A stretch of 64,000 bases of DNA from CAVZXS01 sp963779325 (GCA_963779325.1 CAVZXS010000014.1:62001-126000); one strand, 5' to 3'; shown: positions 17,476 through 25,926, numbered from the stretch's first letter. Notes: generated by a model not told the origin, from the sequence alone. A program made the numbers and translations.

Positions 17476-18339
17476 ATGCTTAAAGTTTCTTTTGCTCTTG
17501 ATCCGCGATATTTCCAGGTTATTTTTCAGGCGGTGTTTTTAAGCTACGGTATTATTTATTTGCATTGGGATGCGGATTGGCTGCACTACATCATGAGTAT
17601 AGGCGGTTGTTTGTTTTTTCAGTATGCCGCCGAATCAATAAAGCTTCGCAAATTGCTTCCCTTTTTTAATAACTCGACGGGCAGTTGTGCTTTAAGCGTA
17701 TTAATTAGCTCCATGAGTTTGTGCCTGTTGTTAAAAACAAATCATTGGTATATCAGTTTATTGGCGGCCTTTATTACGGTGGCCGGTAAATATATTTTCA
17801 AGATTAATAGGAAACATATTTTCAATCCTTCCGCATTGGGTATAGTAGCTACCATCTTACTTACAAAAGATGCGTGGCTTTCTCCCGGGCAATGGGGCAG
17901 CAATACCGTTATTTTCTTTTTGGTTATTACACTCGGCACCATCGTAGTTACCCGGGTACAAAAATTAGATATCAGCCTCGCCTTTTTGTTAACCTATGTT
18001 GGTCTTTTGTATTGGCGGCAAATAATAGTATTGGGTTGGCCTGCCGATTTTTTTCTTCATTCGGTAAGTACCGGCAGTTTATTGCTGTTTACTTTTTTTA
18101 TGATCAGCGATCCCAAAACTTCTCCCAATCATCCCGCGGCAAGAATTATATGGGCTGTTTTAATAGCGGCAGCATCATTTTATTTATCTGCATTTAAATG
18201 GAAATACAATACGCTTATTTGGGTGTTGGTAGCGGCAGCGCCGTTGGTTCCGTTATTAAATAAAATTTTTGCAGCGAAATATTTTGAATGGAGGCCTCCT
18301 TTCCGCAGGATGCCGCGCATTAATCTCCTCCGCCGTTAG
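17476..18339 (+). CDS. RnfD/NqrB-like integral membrane protein (stand-alone)
   Basis: 287 residues with eight to ten hydrophobic segments, matching the NqrB/RnfD/RnfE family. Seen are NRKHIFNPSALGIVAT and the flavin-site region STGSLLLFTFFMISDPKTSPNH. In full Rnf or Nqr complexes this subunit binds FMN covalently at a conserved Thr in SGAT; here the position reads STGS, so covalent FMN attachment is doubtful. No other rnf/nqr subunit is nearby; instead the next gene encodes a DUF2330 protein 138 bp downstream. The last residues (INLLRR) come from a GC palindrome, CTCCGCC/GGCGGAG, that overlaps the stop. Confidence 0.82.
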   Translation: MLKVSFALDPRYFQVIFQAVFLSYGIIYLHWDADWLHYIMSIGGCLFFQYAAESIKLRKLLPFFNNSTGSCALSVLISSMSLCLLLKTNHWYISLLAAFITVAGKYIFKINRKHIFNPSALGIVATILLTKDAWLSPGQWGSNTVIFFLVITLGTIVVTRVQKLDISLAFLLTYVGLLYWRQIIVLGWPADFFLHSVSTGSLLLFTFFMISDPKTSPNHPAARIIWAVLIAAASFYLSAFKWKYNTLIWVLVAAAPLVPLLNKIFAAKYFEWRPPFRRMPRINLLRR

Positions 18340-18352
18340 GCGGAGAGACTTG
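18325..18352. repeat. GC palindrome overlapping the stop of the RnfD-like gene
   Basis: CTCCGCC-GTTA-GGCGGAG belongs to the same family as the copies in the paa operon. It supplies the final codons and stop of the RnfD-like gene. A second member (AGCCCC...GGGG) lies at about 18439-18462, just before the DUF2330 start. Confidence 0.75.
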
Positions 18353-18477
18353 CGAACAGGGTTTAATTTTTTAAATAGTTAGCTAAAACAAAAAATAAAA
18401 TAAATTTTATAACAAAGCCTCAAATTTTGAAGCGGTTAAAAGCCCCTTTAGGGGTTTGGGGTATCAAACAATTTAAC

Positions 18478-19965
18478 ATGAAAAAGAAACTAATGATTAT
18501 TGGAGCTGTCATTGCCGCATCTCCGTTAATAATGTCTTTCTGCGGTTTTTATGTAGCCAAGGCCGACGGCACATTAAAAAACAAAACATCGCAGGTAATC
18601 CTGGTACGGGATGGCAACCGAAATGTAATAACCATGTACAATGATTTTAAAGGAAACTTTAAGGACTTTGCTATGGTAGTGCCGGTACCCGTAGTATTAA
18701 AAGAAAAAGATATTAAAGTAGTGGACCAAACTATTTTTAATACATTAAATGAATATAGTAAGCCACGATTAGTGGAATATTATGATCAGAATCCATGTAA
18801 TAATTATGAGATGATGGAGGACAAAGTCTCTTCACCTGCTGCGGGCATACAATTAAGGGGCCTGTCGTCAATGAATAAAAAAGCAGAAGAACGAGTAAAA
18901 ATTGAAGCTAAATATCTTGTTGGCGAATATGATATTCTTATCCTCAGCGCCAAAGAAAGCAGCGGATTAAAAGATTGGTTAACGGAGAACGGTTATAAAA
19001 TTCCTGCCGGTGCCGATGAAGTATTGGAGCCATATATTAAAAGCAACCTGAAATTTTTTGTAGTAAAAGTGAATGAAAAAGAAATGGGTAAACTGAAAAG
19101 TAATTTTTTACGTCCGTTGCAAATCAGTTTTATATCTCCCAAATTTATGTTGCCCATTCGCCTGGGCATGGCCAATGCCGATGGCGATCAGGACATGATT
19201 GTATATGCGTTTACCAAAAAAGGAAGAATAGAAGCTACGAATTACAGAACGGTTTCCTTACCTACCGGTAATAATGTTCCGTTGTTTGTAAAAAATAATT
19301 TTGGAAATTTTTATGCCAATTTATTTAATAAACAATGGAGCAAAGAGGGTAAGGGTATTGCCATGTTGGAATACGCTTGGGATGTAAGCCCGAAGAATTT
19401 TGTAAAATGCGATCCCTGTGTGGCTACCGCACCATCGCAGCAGGACCTTGTGCAAGCCGGTGTTTGGTGGCTCGGCAGAGATTGGAATGATTACAGCGAT
19501 GTAAATGATGAGGAGGGAGGTGAAGATTATTCGGACAATGTTTATTTTACCCGCCTGCATGTACGTTACAATCGTAATTCTTTTCCGCAGGATTTGACTT
19601 TCCAGGTAACACCCAATACAGAAAACTACCAGGCCCGTTATGTAATCCATCACCCCGCTTCCGGCGATTTTAATTGCGATGCCGGGAAAAAATACCTGAG
19701 AGAGTTGAAAGAACGTCGTAAAACCGAAATGGAAAATCTTGCTTACTTGACAGGCAAAAGCTACAGCGATTGGGATGTGGTAAGCAATGATCCGGAAGAA
19801 ACATTGTTGCCTGCCGAAGCAAGTTATCAGGCCGTAGCGGCTACAACCGATAAAAAAACCGGCCGCAATAAGTCATTGCTTTTTGCTACACTCAGTGTAG
19901 CGGGGTTGGCTATAGGTGCAGGCTTTTGGCCGCAGAAAAAACAGAAGGACGCGGAAAATAAATAG
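18478..19965 (+). CDS. DUF2330 domain protein, exported and membrane-anchored
   Basis: 495 residues from the ATG at 18478; the open frame begins 17 codons earlier inside a palindromic repeat, so the later start is chosen. An N-terminal signal (KKKLMIIGAVIAASPLIMSF) precedes the DUF2330 domain (SQVILVRDGNRNVITMYNDF, FAMVVPVPV). The C-terminus has a hydrophobic segment (LFATLSVAGLAIGAGFW) and a basic tail, so the protein should be anchored with its large domain outside. Cysteines at CNNYE, CDPC and FNCDAG could form disulphides or bind metal. Function unknown. Its pairing with an RnfD-like protein suggests an envelope electron-transfer role (inference). Confidence 0.82.
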   Translation: MKKKLMIIGAVIAASPLIMSFCGFYVAKADGTLKNKTSQVILVRDGNRNVITMYNDFKGNFKDFAMVVPVPVVLKEKDIKVVDQTIFNTLNEYSKPRLVEYYDQNPCNNYEMMEDKVSSPAAGIQLRGLSSMNKKAEERVKIEAKYLVGEYDILILSAKESSGLKDWLTENGYKIPAGADEVLEPYIKSNLKFFVVKVNEKEMGKLKSNFLRPLQISFISPKFMLPIRLGMANADGDQDMIVYAFTKKGRIEATNYRTVSLPTGNNVPLFVKNNFGNFYANLFNKQWSKEGKGIAMLEYAWDVSPKNFVKCDPCVATAPSQQDLVQAGVWWLGRDWNDYSDVNDEEGGEDYSDNVYFTRLHVRYNRNSFPQDLTFQVTPNTENYQARYVIHHPASGDFNCDAGKKYLRELKERRKTEMENLAYLTGKSYSDWDVVSNDPEETLLPAEASYQAVAATTDKKTGRNKSLLFATLSVAGLAIGAGFWPQKKQKDAENK

Positions 19966-20118
19966 TATTTGGCCGGCTGATGAATGCTATTGAAGTAAAT
20001 GGCGACGCCGTTTACTCCGAGTTGGACTTGTGCGCTGCATCGGAGCTCCGTTCAGCAACAGAATTTATATTCAGCGTTTGCGAAGCGTTTTTTTTAAACA
20101 ATGCTTTACTTATTCAAA

Positions 20119-20152
20119 GATGCATCCCGAAATAGGATGCATCTTTTCTTTT
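20119..20152 (+). terminator. Rho-independent terminator
   Basis: A perfect 9-bp stem GATGCATCC/GGATGCATC with a 7-base loop, followed by TTTTCTTTT. Confidence 0.88.
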
Positions 20153-20221
20153 ATGAATTCAGGTGCCGGTTGGTAGGCAGGCTGTTATCTTTTCGCTTTT
20201 TTGCCGGGGCAAGCTACCCTG

Positions 20222-20337
20222 CAGGACAATGTCATTAAGTTAAGAAGCTTCAATTGCCTTGCCCCTGCCCGCCCGAACGGAACGGGCGGGGGCGGTGCAA
20301 TTTATCAGTTGATCTTTAACTTATTAGCAATGTCCTG
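20222..20337. repeat. Nested inverted-repeat element (MITE-like)
   Basis: Outer arms of about 24 bp (CAGGACAATG...GTTAAGA at 20222-20245, its imperfect inverse at 20313-20337) enclose a GC palindrome CCCGCCCG/CGGGCGGG (20268-20290). No coding capacity. The architecture is that of a small non-autonomous mobile or REP-type element. Confidence 0.7.
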
Positions 20338-20396
20338 CCGGAGTGAGGCTGCAAAAATTTAAAGGGCGAATTCTGAATATCAGCCCTTTTTTGCAC

Positions 20397-20425
20397 TTTC
20401 CGGAAAGCACATTGCCTTATCTTTG
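20397..20425 (+). promoter_or_regulatory. Possible promoter of the DUF5606 gene
   Basis: TATCTTTG (20418-20425) matches the -7 consensus TAnnTTTG exactly; TTTC lies 17 bp upstream as a near -33 box. The ATG is 19 bp further on. Confidence 0.45.
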
Positions 20426-20443
20426 CCGTCCTAAATAAAATCT

Positions 20444-21052
20444 ATGGAGTACAACAAAATTGTTGCGGTAACCGGGATGCCCGGTCTTTTTGAACTGGTA
20501 AGCAGTAAAACTGATGGCGCTATTGTAAAGTCGCTGGAAGATAAGACTACGAAATTCGCCGCCGCACGTATTCATAATTTCTCGCACCTGGAAAGTATAG
20601 AAGTATTTACCAGCAAGGATAATGTAAACCTGGCGGATGTTTTTAAAACGATGGATGGCAGTAAAGAAAAATTGCCTGATGAGAAAGATGCCGCGGCAGT
20701 AAAAAAATATTTTGAAAAAGTATATCCCGATATGGATTTTGAAAGAGTGTATACCAGCGATATGAAAAAAATGGTGAAATGGTTTGGTATTTTAAAAGAC
20801 AATAGCATAGAAATTAAATTGACGGAAGTGCCTGAAGAAGAACCGGTGGCGGAAGAGATAAAGGAAGTGAAGAAAGAAACTAAAAAAGAAGAAGTAAAGA
20901 AAGAAGCTAAGAAAGAAGTGAAAAAAGAAGAAGTGACGGAAGTAAAAGAAACTAAAAAGGAAGCAAAGAAAGAAGTGAAAAAAGCGGTAAAGGAAGAACC
21001 TGCTGAAGAAGCAAAACCCAAAAAGGCGACAGCAAAGAAAAAAACAAAATAA
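20444..21052 (+). CDS. DUF5606 domain protein with Lys/Glu-rich tail
   Basis: 202 residues. The first about 130 form the DUF5606 domain (MEYNKIVAVTGMPGLFELV, then FAAARIHNFSHLESIEVFT and YPDMDFERVYTSDMKKMVKWF), a small cytoplasmic domain conserved in Bacteroidota and of unknown function. Residues 135-202 are a low-complexity repeat of K, E, V and A (EVKKE-type units) ending in KKKTK, probably a disordered or charged helix that could bind nucleic acid (inference). A very strong terminator follows. Confidence 0.88.
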   Translation: MEYNKIVAVTGMPGLFELVSSKTDGAIVKSLEDKTTKFAAARIHNFSHLESIEVFTSKDNVNLADVFKTMDGSKEKLPDEKDAAAVKKYFEKVYPDMDFERVYTSDMKKMVKWFGILKDNSIEIKLTEVPEEEPVAEEIKEVKKETKKEEVKKEAKKEVKKEEVTEVKETKKEAKKEVKKAVKEEPAEEAKPKKATAKKKTK

Positions 21053-21078
21053 TAAATAAGATACCGGCTATAACTATC

Positions 21079-21120
21079 AAGCTACAAACATGTTTTATAA
21101 TGTTTGTAGCTTTTAATTTT
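21079..21120 (+). terminator. Rho-independent terminator
   Basis: A perfect 13-bp stem, AAGCTACAAACAT with ATGTTTGTAGCTT (21079-21091 with 21100-21112), followed by a T-rich tract, 26 bp after the DUF5606 stop. Confidence 0.93.
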
Positions 21121-21133
21121 TAAACTATTTTAT

Positions 21134-22861
21134 ATGAACTACAGCGCTGATATTAAAAAAACGGAACGTCATTTTTTGCCGGCAGATTTTGCAATTAGTA
21201 ATTGGGAAACCCTCGAGCCGTACTTTATAGAGCTTGCCGAAAAAGAAATAAAATCGGCCGGTGATTTAGAAAAGTGGATGAAAGATGCGGGTGAATTGGA
21301 AGCCGCCGTCAGTGAAGATGCCTGTTGGCGCCAGATACGCATGACCTGCGATACGGAGAATAAAGCATTGGAAGAAGCCTTTACATTTTTTGTAATGGAA
21401 ATACAACCCAAAGTACAACCCTATGCGGATAAGCTGAACCGTAAATTAGCAGCGTCACCTTTTTTAAAAGAATTGAATCAGGGAAAATATTTTACCTACC
21501 TGCGCACGGTTAAAAAGAATATTGAATTGTTTCGCCCCGAAAATATTTCTATTCAGGCTGAGTTAAATGTTTTGCAACAGCAGTTTGGTGTTATCTCGGC
21601 AAAAATGATGATTGAAGTAGAAGGAAAAGAGTACACATTGCAACAGGCTTCTAAGTTTTTAGAAAATCCTGACAGAAAATTAAGAGAAACCGTTTACAGA
21701 AAAATTGGCGACCGCAGGTTGGCGGATAAAGGAATACTGAACGATTTGTTTTCAAACCTGCTGGGGAAAAGGAACCGGGAAGCATTGAATGCGGGATTTC
21801 AAAACTTTCGTGATTATAAATTTAAAGAACTCGGCCGGTTTGATTATACCAAAAATGAATGTCAGCAATTTCATGAAGCGGTAAAGCTGCATATACTTCC
21901 GCTGGTAGATGAAATATACAAACAGAAGAAAGAAAAATTGGGAGTAGATGTATTGAAGCCCTGGGATACTGAAGCGCAACCCGAAGGTATCAAGCCGCTG
22001 CAACCGTTTACTACCGGTAATGAGTTGTTGGAAAAAAGCATCGCCTGTTTTCAAAAATTGGATCCGTTTTTTGCCGAGTGCCTGCGAAAAATGGATGAAA
22101 TGAAGCATTTTGATTTAGACAGTCGGAAGGGCAAAGCGCCGGGCGGATACAACTGCCCGCTGGCGGAAACCGGTGCGCCGTTTATATTTATGAACGCCGC
22201 CGGCCAAATGGGCGATGTAACAACGATGGTACACGAAGGGGGACATGCCGTTCATTCATTTTTGGCACATCCGCTGGAGCTGCATTCTTTTAAGGAATAT
22301 CCTATGGAAATAGCAGAAGTAGCCAGTATGGCAATGGAACTTTTTACCATGGATCATTGGGATGTATTTTTTGATAACAAAGAAGAATTAAGAAGAGCAA
22401 AGGAATATCAACTGGAAAGAGTGATTACAATTTTCCCCTGGATAGCCATCATTGATAAATTTCAGCATTGGGTGTATGAAAACCCGGCGCACGGTGTAGA
22501 AGAAAGGTCTGAAAAGTGGCTGCAAATTTTAAACGAATTTTCGTCTTCCGTCATTGATTTTTCAGGATTGGATGAATACCGCCGTTATGCCTGGCAAAGG
22601 CAATTGCATTTATTCGAAGTTCCTTTTTATTATATAGAATACGGTATTGCCCAACTGGGAGCCATAGGCATGTGGAAGCAGTTTAAGTTAAATCCTAAAC
22701 ATGCACTCGAGAATTATACCAAGGCGCTGAGTTTGGGTGGTACCAAAACCCTTCCCGAATTATACAAAACTGCGGGCTTGGAATTCAATTTTTCGCCCGG
22801 GTATGTAAAAGATTTGGCCGGATTTGTGCGGGATGAGTTAAATAGCGTTAGTTATTGTTGA
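21134..22861 (+). CDS. M3-family oligoendopeptidase (PepF-like)
   Basis: 575 residues, the usual size for bacterial M3 oligopeptidases. The zinc motif HEGGH (HExxH) occurs in TTMVHEGGHAVHSF near residue 370, with the downstream glutamate in EIAEVASMAMELF. No signal peptide, so it acts in the cytoplasm, cleaving short peptides. The start at 21134 directly follows the preceding terminator with a very short leader. Confidence 0.93.
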   Translation: MNYSADIKKTERHFLPADFAISNWETLEPYFIELAEKEIKSAGDLEKWMKDAGELEAAVSEDACWRQIRMTCDTENKALEEAFTFFVMEIQPKVQPYADKLNRKLAASPFLKELNQGKYFTYLRTVKKNIELFRPENISIQAELNVLQQQFGVISAKMMIEVEGKEYTLQQASKFLENPDRKLRETVYRKIGDRRLADKGILNDLFSNLLGKRNREALNAGFQNFRDYKFKELGRFDYTKNECQQFHEAVKLHILPLVDEIYKQKKEKLGVDVLKPWDTEAQPEGIKPLQPFTTGNELLEKSIACFQKLDPFFAECLRKMDEMKHFDLDSRKGKAPGGYNCPLAETGAPFIFMNAAGQMGDVTTMVHEGGHAVHSFLAHPLELHSFKEYPMEIAEVASMAMELFTMDHWDVFFDNKEELRRAKEYQLERVITIFPWIAIIDKFQHWVYENPAHGVEERSEKWLQILNEFSSSVIDFSGLDEYRRYAWQRQLHLFEVPFYYIEYGIAQLGAIGMWKQFKLNPKHALENYTKALSLGGTKTLPELYKTAGLEFNFSPGYVKDLAGFVRDELNSVSYC

Positions 22862-22987
22862 AAAATACCACTAAAGTGGTATGCCACTTTCATGGTTAAG
22901 TGAAAACAACCGATTATTTTTGGCGATAGACGAAATGTAGTAATATAAATTCTTAAAAATAGCTACTAATCAGAGCCTTAATCAAAC

Positions 22988-23020
22988 AGTCCCCTTTGTT
23001 TCTACAGGGGGGCTATTTTT
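22988..23020 (+). terminator. Probable terminator of the M3 peptidase gene
   Basis: An imperfect stem AGTCCCCT/AGGGGGGCT followed by seven Ts. It overlaps the stop codon of the convergent Fur-family gene. A shorter hairpin (ATACCACT/AGTGGTAT, 22865-22882) lies just after the peptidase stop. Confidence 0.65.
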
Positions 23021-23433
23021 TTACAGTTGCTGCAAATGCCCGTTATAACTACCTGCACTTCATTTACCTGGTAACCCTTGGGCATATTCATCCCGGGAAT
23101 TACTACTTCATCAAGACAAAAAGTGCCGCCGCATACCGAGCAGGTAAAGTGTACATGGTTGTCGTGGTGATGTCCTTCCTCGCAGTTGTCTTTGCATAAT
23201 GCATAACGTACCGAATTGTCGGAAGTAGGAATGGTATGTATGATTCCTTTTTCGACAAAAGTTTGCAGCGTACGATACACGGTAACGCGGTCAAATCTTT
23301 CACCGGCTTTACGTTCTATATCGCCATGCGCCAATGCACCGGGTTGTTTAAAAAAAAGTTGGAGTATTTTTTTACGACCGTCGGTAATACTTAAATTGTT
23401 ATGCTTTAATAAATTTTCTATTTGGGAATCCAT
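23002..23433 (-). CDS. Fur-family metalloregulator
   Basis: 143 residues. A winged-helix N-terminus (ITDGRKKILQLFF, then RFDRVTVYRTLQTFVEKGI) is followed by a dimerisation domain with the regulatory His cluster (EGHHHDNHVHF) and two structural zinc pairs, CSVC and CSNC. The metal or peroxide specificity (Fur, Zur or PerR) cannot be settled. It lies 80 bp downstream of the SCO gene and near MerC, which suggests control of copper or other metal handling. A dyad (ATGATTCAAATCAT) upstream may be its operator. Confidence 0.92.
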   Translation of the reverse strand: MDSQIENLLKHNNLSITDGRKKILQLFFKQPGALAHGDIERKAGERFDRVTVYRTLQTFVEKGIIHTIPTSDNSVRYALCKDNCEEGHHHDNHVHFTCSVCGGTFCLDEVVIPGMNMPKGYQVNEVQVVITGICSNCKKIAPL

Positions 23434-23480
23434 AAATTTTTTTAATTATGGTCAGCCCTTAAAGGTATAATATGGAACGA

Positions 23481-23528
23481 CTTCGCGGAAAAGTATTTCG
23501 ATGATTCAAATCATTATTTTTCGCGAAG
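23481..23528. promoter_or_regulatory. Long dyad between the SCO and Fur-family genes
   Basis: CTTCGCG...CGCGAAG arms (23481-23487 with 23522-23528) enclose AAAA/TTTT and the inner palindrome ATGATTCAAATCAT (23501-23514). It overlaps the SCO stop and lies 48-95 bp upstream of the Fur-family start. It could be a terminator-like hairpin or an autoregulatory operator. Confidence 0.4.
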
Positions 23529-24125
23529 AAGGTCTTCTATATCGGTCATCAAATTGTCAATTTCATTTTGCTTCAGACCGTCATACACTTTTTTTACATC
23601 GCCCTTTTTATTTACCAGCGCAAAAAACTGGCTGTGCAGAAATTGATCTTTAATACCGCCGAAGTTATTTTTCGGGTCATCTATTTTATAACTAATGCGG
23701 GCCATATTGTACAGGCTGTCTTTACGACCGGTTAAAAAAATCCATTGCGCCGTGTTTACTTTCATGGAGTCGGCGTATTGTTTCATTTTGGGTACGGAGT
23801 CTGTCTCCGGGTCGCAGGTATGCGATAGTATAAGAAAATCTTTTTCGGTTTTAAATTTTTCATACACCTTTCGCATATTATTATTCATCACCGGGCAAAT
23901 GCCCGTGCAAGTGGTAAAAAAAAATTCAGCGACGTATACCTTACCCGCCACATCTTTCTGTGTCACCCGTTTTCCGTCTTGGTTTATAAAGGAAAAGGGC
24001 TCTACAGTACTCAGTGCGGGAAACGATTTTTTGCCAAAACCCGGAATAATAACCGACATGGCGGTATAAAAACCAAATACCAGTATGACAAAAAAAGCGA
24101 TATAGAGGATTGATTTTTTACTCAT
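23514..24125 (-). CDS. SCO1/SenC/PrrC-family copper chaperone
   Basis: 203 residues with an N-terminal membrane anchor (about residues 5-25) and a thioredoxin-fold domain outside the membrane. The copper site CxxxC is FFTTCTGICPVMN, and the distal histidine is in DQFLHSQFFALVN. The family delivers copper to the CuA site of cytochrome oxidase or acts as a thiol reductant. It is divergent from merC and precedes the Fur-family gene, so the three form a metal-related neighbourhood. Confidence 0.93.
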   Translation of the reverse strand: MSKKSILYIAFFVILVFGFYTAMSVIIPGFGKKSFPALSTVEPFSFINQDGKRVTQKDVAGKVYVAEFFFTTCTGICPVMNNNMRKVYEKFKTEKDFLILSHTCDPETDSVPKMKQYADSMKVNTAQWIFLTGRKDSLYNMARISYKIDDPKNNFGGIKDQFLHSQFFALVNKKGDVKKVYDGLKQNEIDNLMTDIEDLLREK

Positions 24126-24197
24126 ATAATTTTTTCAGCGCAAAGGTAGACTACAAACAAACTATTTCCGTTAGTTTTACCAACGTTAAACAATTAT

Positions 24198-24228
24198 TTT
24201 GCAACTTTGATGCAATTTACTATTTTTG
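24198..24228 (+). promoter_or_regulatory. Promoter of the merC-like gene
   Basis: TTTG (24198-24201), 19 bp, then TATTTTTG (24221-24228) matches the Bacteroidota consensus TTTG-N19-TAnnTTTG in every fixed position; the ATG follows 13 bp later. On the other strand TACCTTTG (24141-24148) could be the -7 box of the divergent SCO gene, but without a matching -33. Confidence 0.65.
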
Positions 24229-24241
24229 CTTTATAATAAAC

Positions 24242-24634
24242 ATGCGATTTAAAATTAATTGGGATGCTTTAGGAATTACAGCCACACTGGCCTGTGCCAT
24301 ACACTGTGCATTGCTGCCGCTTTTTTTAAGCAGCCTGCCGCTGTTCGGTATTAATATTATCAGGAATACCGGTTTTGAAATATTTATGATCGTACTCGCT
24401 TTTTGTATCGGGGGTTATTCGTTGTGGCATGGCTACAAAAAACATCATCATACTTTGTTGCCGCTTTCTTTGTTTTCTCTCGGTTTCTTTTTTTTGGTAT
24501 TAAAGCAGTTTTTTATTCAGTACGAATATTGGCTGCTGCTGCCGGCCGTTGCCTTAATTATAGCCGGACACCTTTCCAATTATAAATATTGCCGTTTACA
24601 TAATCATGCTCATGCGGATGATTGTAATCATTAG
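24242..24634 (+). CDS. MerC-domain membrane protein
   Basis: 130 residues from the ATG at 24242, placed just after a consensus promoter; a longer open frame upstream overlaps that promoter and is rejected. Four hydrophobic helices. The motif ACAIHCALLP early in helix 1 has the Cys pair typical of MerC-like metal transporters, and the His/Cys-rich tail (HNHAHADDCNH) would bind metal. Many Bacteroidota carry this protein without any mercury operon, so general metal handling with the Fur and SCO genes is more likely than mercury resistance. Confidence 0.87.
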   Translation: MRFKINWDALGITATLACAIHCALLPLFLSSLPLFGINIIRNTGFEIFMIVLAFCIGGYSLWHGYKKHHHTLLPLSLFSLGFFFLVLKQFFIQYEYWLLLPAVALIIAGHLSNYKYCRLHNHAHADDCNH

Positions 24635-24727
24635 TTAGCGGAGTTTGCGCAATAAAGACTCAACCGCTGCTTGATTTCCTTTTCCCGAAAGCTTCTTTCT
24701 TCTTATCTTGAAAATAAATACACAGCT

Positions 24728-25156
24728 ATGAGAAAGTTTATACTGCTTCTTTTATTGTCAGTTTCCGTTACTGCTTTTGCGCAAACAAAGGATAAGGATG
24801 AAACAATAATTCGTAAAATATTAGATGACCAAACCACAGCATGGAACCGCGGCGATATTGAAAATTTTATGAGCGGTTATTGGGAAAGTGATTCGTTGGT
24901 TTTTATTGGAAAAAGCGGAGTAACAAATGGTTGGAAACAAACACTGGCCAATTATAAAAAGGGATATCCGGATACGGCGGCTATGGGCAAACTTTCTTTT
25001 AATATTATACAGGTAAAAAGATTATCGGTAATGTATTTTTCGGTAGTGGGTAAATGGAACCTTACCCGCAGTATTGGCGATCTGGGCGGTCATTACACTT
25101 TACTTTTTAAAAAAATAAAAGGTAAATGGGTGATTATACAGGATCACAGCAGTTGA
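24728..25156 (+). CDS. Exported SnoaL/DUF4440-like protein
   Basis: 142 residues from the ATG at 24728 with a signal peptide (MRKFILLLLLSVSVTAFAQ). The remainder is one cone-shaped NTF2-like domain: IRKILDDQTTAWNRGDIENFMSGYW, then GWKQTLANYKKGYP and a C-terminal strand GKWVIIQDHSS. Members are mostly of unknown function; some are ketosteroid-isomerase-like enzymes. No obvious catalytic Asp/His set is visible. Confidence 0.83.
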   Translation: MRKFILLLLLSVSVTAFAQTKDKDETIIRKILDDQTTAWNRGDIENFMSGYWESDSLVFIGKSGVTNGWKQTLANYKKGYPDTAAMGKLSFNIIQVKRLSVMYFSVVGKWNLTRSIGDLGGHYTLLFKKIKGKWVIIQDHSS

Positions 25157-25161
25157 GGTGC

Positions 25162-25572
25162 TTATGCGGTAGCTACATAATTGCGTTCAAATACTCTCTT
25201 GAATATAAAATAAGAAGTAATGAGACCGGCTGCTGAAAAAAGAATATCATAATAATCAAATGTGCGGCCGAATACCGGTATCAGTTGCAGGTATTCATTG
25301 GTAATAAGCATTGCCATACCGAGCAAGCAGAGTTGGCGTAAACCCTGTACGGAATTTATTTGCAATATACGGGCCGCTAAAAAATAGCGGTCGTTAAAAA
25401 ACCAAACAGCACCAAATGGCAACAGGAAAGAGCCGATTAAATTGGGTGCAATGCCGAGTATAAATTGTACGGGCTGATCGAAATGAAAAAAGGGTCGTAT
25501 GCCTAATTTAATAAGTACTATTATCGCGGCGCCGATTATTACCGTTCGTTTACAGGTAGATTTCAAATGCAT
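25162..25572 (-). CDS. Small integral membrane protein, VanZ-like C-terminus
   Basis: 136 residues with four predicted membrane segments. The C-terminal part, NEYLQLIPVFGRTFDYYDILFSAAGL, recalls the VanZ-like pattern (Glu before the helix, then R-x-FD-x-x-D). The match is weak and no function is assigned. It converges with the SnoaL-like gene with only 5 bp between stops. Confidence 0.6.
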   Translation of the reverse strand: MHLKSTCKRTVIIGAAIIVLIKLGIRPFFHFDQPVQFILGIAPNLIGSFLLPFGAVWFFNDRYFLAARILQINSVQGLRQLCLLGMAMLITNEYLQLIPVFGRTFDYYDILFSAAGLITSYFIFKRVFERNYVATA

Positions 25573-25677
25573 AAATAAAGATGGCTGTTCTGAAAGACTA
25601 ATTTAGATAAAATATAAAGAAATATACTATGTATCGGGCTATATTTTATTTTTTTAACGAATGACGGGTGAGGAAAG

Positions 25678-25926
25678 TTACTTTTTCTTCCAGGTATTGT
25701 ACAAATAGCGGATTAGGATAAACAGGGTAATAAAGAAGCAGGCATAGTATATGATGTTTATAAGACTGATTTTTTCTTTAATAATGCCGTATCCGCCGAA
25801 TAAACCGGCTGTTACATTCGCCAGCATCCATATAAGCCCCCAAGAGATGGTGTAAATAACTTTTAACAGAAATTTTTTTGTATTTGTTTCTATACCGCTG
25901 CTGTTATATTCTTCCGAATTATCCAT
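25678..25926 (-). CDS. Small two-helix membrane protein, unknown
   Basis: 82 residues: a polar N-terminus (MDNSEEYNSSGIETN), two hydrophobic segments (about 25-45 and 55-73) and a basic end (YNTWKKK). Not recognised. Clear membrane topology and codon-like composition support a real gene. It is read in the same direction as the VanZ-like gene, 105 bp upstream. Confidence 0.55.
   Translation of the reverse strand: MDNSEEYNSSGIETNTKKFLLKVIYTISWGLIWMLANVTAGLFGGYGIIKEKISLINIIYYACFFITLFILIRYLYNTWKKK

Larger units (their letters stand above)
19966..20443. other. Gene-free stretch with terminator and repeat element
   Basis: About 480 bp with no convincing gene. It holds the terminator of the DUF2330 gene (20119-20152), a nested inverted-repeat element (20222-20337) and a promoter-like site for the DUF5606 gene. 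Confidence 0.7.

Noticed and set aside
20572..21021. Ser/Thr-rich 149-codon frame opposite the DUF5606 gene
   Set aside because: It is the antisense of the Lys/Glu-rich tail (AAG/GAA codons read as CTT/TTC); a composition artefact.
24242..24634. Mercury-resistance operon around merC
   Set aside because: No merA, merT, merP or MerR regulator is nearby; the neighbours are a Fur-family regulator and a SCO protein.
25162..25572. Assignment of the small membrane protein as a VanZ glycopeptide-resistance factor
   Set aside because: Only a short C-terminal pattern matches and there is no van-type neighbourhood; it is kept as an unknown membrane protein.
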